Assembly (NCBI GenBank): GCA_019113295.1 | Contig: DXHR01000025.1 | Location: forward strand, 1 to 64,000 | Origin: Candidatus Salinicoccus stercoripullorum | GTDB taxonomy: Bacteria; Bacillota; Bacilli; Staphylococcales; Salinicoccaceae | Direction: 5' to 3' | DNA length: 64,000 bases | Program-made: the position numbers and the translations under genes | Shown here: in pieces, positions 60,929 to 64,000 of the stretch | Position numbering within the stretch: position 1 is the stretch's first letter | How the letters are laid out: every line of letters starts with the position of its first letter | The notes under the pieces: model-generated | What the model was told of the DNA's origin: nothing | Database searches by the model: none | What the model saw: the letters and a program-made list of their open reading frames with translations, nothing else

Positions 60929-61520
60929 GGCGTACTAGCACATCGAACACCCCGGTATCTTCCCGCAGGCGGTCGAGTGCATTTCTCCTATGACTTATTT
61001 CCCCTTTTTCGGAAGGGGTAATCATGCCAAGTTTCTGTCCGTCATCCGTCTCAAAAAGCGGATCATAACCGAAACCACCTGCCCCCGCGGGTGATTCGAG
61101 AATGCGGCCGTGGAGTTCACCCGTATATGTGCGGGTTTCCCGGCCGGGAATAGCGAGAGCAATGACGGAAGTAAAATGCGCCGTCCGGTCATCCCCGCCT
61201 CCAAGCGCCCTCAGAAGCTTCTCATTATTCTCCTCATCCGTTGCATCCATTCCTGCGTACCTCGCCGAATAAACCCCCGGTCCGCCGTCCAGCGCATCCA
61301 CGCTGAGCCCGGAATCATCACTTATGACGGGCATGCCGAGCGCATCCCTCGCAGCCTCCGCTTTGAGTACCGCATTCCCCTTGAATGTATCTTCAGTCTC
61401 CTCTACTTCAAAATCCGGGATCAGTTCTTTGATCCCTACAATCTCATCATCCGGAAAAATTGCCCTGAAATCGTTTATTTTCCCCTGATTGCCGCTGGCT
61501 ATGACTATTTTAACCATATC
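60906..61520 (-). CDS. rdgB: RdgB/HAM1 family non-canonical purine NTP pyrophosphatase
   Basis: IVIASGNQGKINDF; ISDDSGLSVDALDGGPGVYSARYAG. Confidence 0.95.
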   Translation of the reverse strand, partial: DMVKIVIASGNQGKINDFRAIFPDDEIVGIKELIPDFEVEETEDTFKGNAVLKAEAARDALGMPVISDDSGLSVDALDGGPGVYSARYAGMDATDEENNEKLLRALGGGDDRTAHFTSVIALAIPGRETRTYTGELHGRILESPAGAGGFGYDPLFETDDGQKLGMITPSEKGEISHRRNALDRLREDTGVFDVLVRHERKDPN

Positions 61521-62325
61521 AATATGCCTCCAGATCAATTTCTTCTATTTTGTAATCTATGAATGGAATCCAGTCGTTCAGAATATATTCGAAACGGCTG
61601 CTGTCTCCGTTGACGATGATCACATGTGTCTTTCTGTTACCCGGCGTGGCATGGGTCCTGCTGTATGTCATGAGGGAACTGACTTCCCGCGCTGTCTCAT
61701 AGCCGGAGTCGATGACATTTTTCCTGCCTCCGAAAAATTCTCGTATTTCACCGGCAAGCAGAGGGTAATGCGTGCATCCCAGTATGACGGTGTCGGCAGA
61801 GGTTCCGAGCAGCCCTTTTAAGGTCTGATGGAGCGCGACCCTGACGATGACCTTATCTTTGTATCTGAGTTCTTCCACTATCGGCACAAATTTTGGACAG
61901 GCAAGGCTCGTCACCTTGAATCCTCCATTAATATGATGGATTGCATCCCTGTACGCTCCCGAATTTACGGTGGCATTGGTTGCAAGCACGATGACATCCT
62001 GATTGTTGCTGCTCTGGATTGCACTCCTCGCCCCCGGATTGATCACTCCGATCACGGGTATATCGTATCTGTCTTCCAGATCGGCAAGTGCCGCGGCTGT
62101 TGCGGTATTACACGCCACGACGATCATCTTGACGCCGCGTGAGACAAGATGGTCGGCAACTTCAATTGTATACTGCCTGACCTCTTCAATCGGACGGTCT
62201 CCGTAGGGACATCTTCTAAGGTCGCCGAAATAGATGATCTGCTCATCCGGCAGCTGTCTCATTATTTCTTTAGCCACGGTCAGACCCCCGACTCCTGAAT
62301 CCATCACACCGATCGGCTTATCCAT
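61519..62325 (-). CDS. murI: Glutamate racemase
   Basis: MDKPIGVMDSGVGGLTVAKEI; VVACNTATA; LGCTHYPLL. Confidence 0.96.
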   Translation of the reverse strand: MDKPIGVMDSGVGGLTVAKEIMRQLPDEQIIYFGDLRRCPYGDRPIEEVRQYTIEVADHLVSRGVKMIVVACNTATAAALADLEDRYDIPVIGVINPGARSAIQSSNNQDVIVLATNATVNSGAYRDAIHHINGGFKVTSLACPKFVPIVEELRYKDKVIVRVALHQTLKGLLGTSADTVILGCTHYPLLAGEIREFFGGRKNVIDSGYETAREVSSLMTYSRTHATPGNRKTHVIIVNGDSSRFEYILNDWIPFIDYKIEEIDLEAY

Positions 62326-62770
62326 TGTTCCTCTGTTCACTTTCACGGAGTATGGAATCGAGGATACCGGGCAGCATCGTTTTCTCATCTGCGGAAAGGT
62401 GATCGGTGATATCCGATATATAGGAGATGCGCTTGTCAATCACTTCATTGATCACCTCGCGCCCCTTCTCTTCCATGAGCACAAGTACGATGCGTTTGTC
62501 CTTCTCATACTTCTGCCTTTTTACAAAGCCGCCGTTTTCAAGCTTATCCACGATATCCGTCGTCGTGGAGTGGGCAAGATAAAGCCTGTTCGACAGTTCA
62601 CCTATGGTGATTCCTTCTTTGTCACCGGCCCACTGCAGCGCTACAAACTGGAGTGGAGAAAGCTCGTAGGTCTTTAGGATTTCCCGGCCGTGGCTCTTCA
62701 CATGGGCAGATATGTACCTGATGGACTTTTCTATCGAAATGATTGAATCCTTATCACTCATGCGCTTCAT
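62318..62770 (-). CDS. MarR-family transcriptional regulator
   Basis: Winged helix TIGELSNRLYLAHSTTTDIVDKLENGGFVKR. Confidence 0.92.
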   Translation of the reverse strand: MKRMSDKDSIISIEKSIRYISAHVKSHGREILKTYELSPLQFVALQWAGDKEGITIGELSNRLYLAHSTTTDIVDKLENGGFVKRQKYEKDKRIVLVLMEEKGREVINEVIDKRISYISDITDHLSADEKTMLPGILDSILRESEQRNNG

Positions 62771-62813
62771 TCCTTATTTCGTATTTCCTACATTATAACG
62801 TAAACTGAAATAA

Positions 62814-62845
62814 AAAAATAGGAAGAGCGGTGCTCTCCCTATCCC
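62814..62845 (-). terminator. Terminator downstream of sdhB
   Basis: Minus: gggatagggagagcaccgctcttcctattttttt. Confidence 0.75.
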
Positions 62846-62855
62846 GTTCGTTCTA

Positions 62856-63620
62856 TTATTCCACTTCATGGTCGCTTCCGAAGAAGGACTTGAACATGTG
62901 GAAGTTTGTCTCTCTCTGCATCGCTGCGATTGAAGTTGTGAGTGGAATACCTTTCGGACAAGCCTGGACACAGTTCTGTGCCATTCCACACTCAGCTACT
63001 CCGCCGACACCCATCAGGGCATCAAGACGTTCGTTCTTGTTCATGCTGCCTGTTGGATGCAGATTGAACAGTCTTACCTGACTGACAGGTGCTGCACCGA
63101 TGAATTTCGAGCTGTCATTGACGTTCGGACATACTTCAAGACATACACCGCAGGTCATGCACTTGGAAAGTTCATACGCCGTCTGACGCTTCTTCTCGGG
63201 CATCCTTGGTCCCGGTCCGAGGTCGTACGTACCGTCGATGGGCACCCAAGCTTTGACACGTTTGAGACTGTCGAACATGAATGAACGGTCTACCTGGAGG
63301 TCTTTTACCACCGGGAATGTGGACATCGGTTCAAGTCTGATCGGCTGGTCCAGCTGATCGACAAGCGCTGTACAAGACTGTCTCGCATTGCCGTTGATGA
63401 CCATCGAACAGGCACCACAGACTTCTTCAAGACAGTTCATATCCCATGTCACCGGAGTTGTCTTCTGCCCTTTGGAGTTGACCGGGTTCCTCTGGATTTC
63501 CATAAGGCCGCTGATCACGTTCATGTTCTCGCGGTACGGGATTTCAAACTCTTCCCAATAACTTTGTGTTTCCTGATTTTCCTGACGTCTTATTTTAAAA
63601 GTGATTGTTTTTTCACTCAT
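62856..63620 (-). CDS. sdhB: Succinate dehydrogenase iron-sulfur subunit
   Basis: CLEEVCGACSMVINGNARQSC; CMTCGVCLEVCPN; CVQACPKGIPLT. Confidence 0.97.
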   Translation of the reverse strand: MSEKTITFKIRRQENQETQSYWEEFEIPYRENMNVISGLMEIQRNPVNSKGQKTTPVTWDMNCLEEVCGACSMVINGNARQSCTALVDQLDQPIRLEPMSTFPVVKDLQVDRSFMFDSLKRVKAWVPIDGTYDLGPGPRMPEKKRQTAYELSKCMTCGVCLEVCPNVNDSSKFIGAAPVSQVRLFNLHPTGSMNKNERLDALMGVGGVAECGMAQNCVQACPKGIPLTTSIAAMQRETNFHMFKSFFGSDHEVE

Positions 63621-64000
63621 TACTTCTTGCCACTCCCTTCACTCTTTTTGGAGTAGTCGCGCTCACGCGGCGGTATCAGGCTGACATCAACATCCTGATA
63701 TTCGAAACGCGGGGCCTGATCAGCACCTTCGAAATGTGCCATTGTCGTCTTGAGCCATTCTTCGTCATTACGTTCAGGGAATTCCGGTTTGTAGTGTGCG
63801 CCGCGGGATTCATTTCTGTTATACGCACCAATCGTAATAACACGGGCCAATACGAGCATATTCCAAAGCTGACGTGTGAAGAATGCCGCCTGGTTACTCC
63901 ATTTTTTCGTATCGCTGATGTTAATGCGCTTATATCTTTCCATGAGTTCGACAATCCGCTTGTCCGTTTCCAGAAGCTTGTCATTATGGCGGACAACAGT
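63620..64000 (-). CDS. sdhA: Succinate dehydrogenase flavoprotein subunit, C-terminal part (truncated by window edge)
   Basis: NESRGAHYKPEFPERNDEEWLKTTMAHFEG; reads through the window end. Confidence 0.93.
   Translation of the reverse strand, partial: TVVRHNDKLLETDKRIVELMERYKRINISDTKKWSNQAAFFTRQLWNMLVLARVITIGAYNRNESRGAHYKPEFPERNDEEWLKTTMAHFEGADQAPRFEYQDVDVSLIPPRERDYSKKSEGSGKK

Noticed and set aside
1-64000. CRISPR arrays, prophage, IS elements, restriction-modification or toxin-antitoxin modules
   Set aside because: None supported: no regularly spaced repeats, no transposase, phage structural, integrase, methyltransferase or known TA families among the ORFs; the only recombinase is the isolated serine recombinase.

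Overview
The window is a gene-dense, mostly core chromosomal segment of a low/mid-GC Gram-positive. Gene content and order (lysC-asd-dapABD-alr-lysA-cspA, femA/femB, parE/parC, acnA, hemAXCDBL-engB-clpX-tig, sdhB/A-murI) point to a Staphylococcaceae relative, possibly Salinicoccus- or Jeotgalicoccus-like; this assignment is inference. I saw no prophage, CRISPR array, IS element or multi-gene defence island, and no clear undescribed multi-gene system. The points most worth checking are: (i) ParC carries Ile at codon 80, the classic quinolone-resistance position; (ii) an isolated serine recombinase has two adjacent perfect inverted repeats upstream (res-like); (iii) several well-formed regulatory sites: LexA boxes at uvrX and parE, a PerR-like box at hemA, a FapR-like site at plsY, CcpC-like and cre sites at acnA, a hairpin sequestering the alsT ribosome-binding site, an L-box and a T-box; (iv) three tandem Fem-type transferase genes; (v) small ORFs with strong Shine-Dalgarno sequences missing from the ORF track; (vi) a c-type cytochrome gene next to the haem operon with its promoter inside an inverted repeat; (vii) two tRNA-Arg genes separated by a terminator. 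All family calls come from reading the translations by eye; no database search was run.
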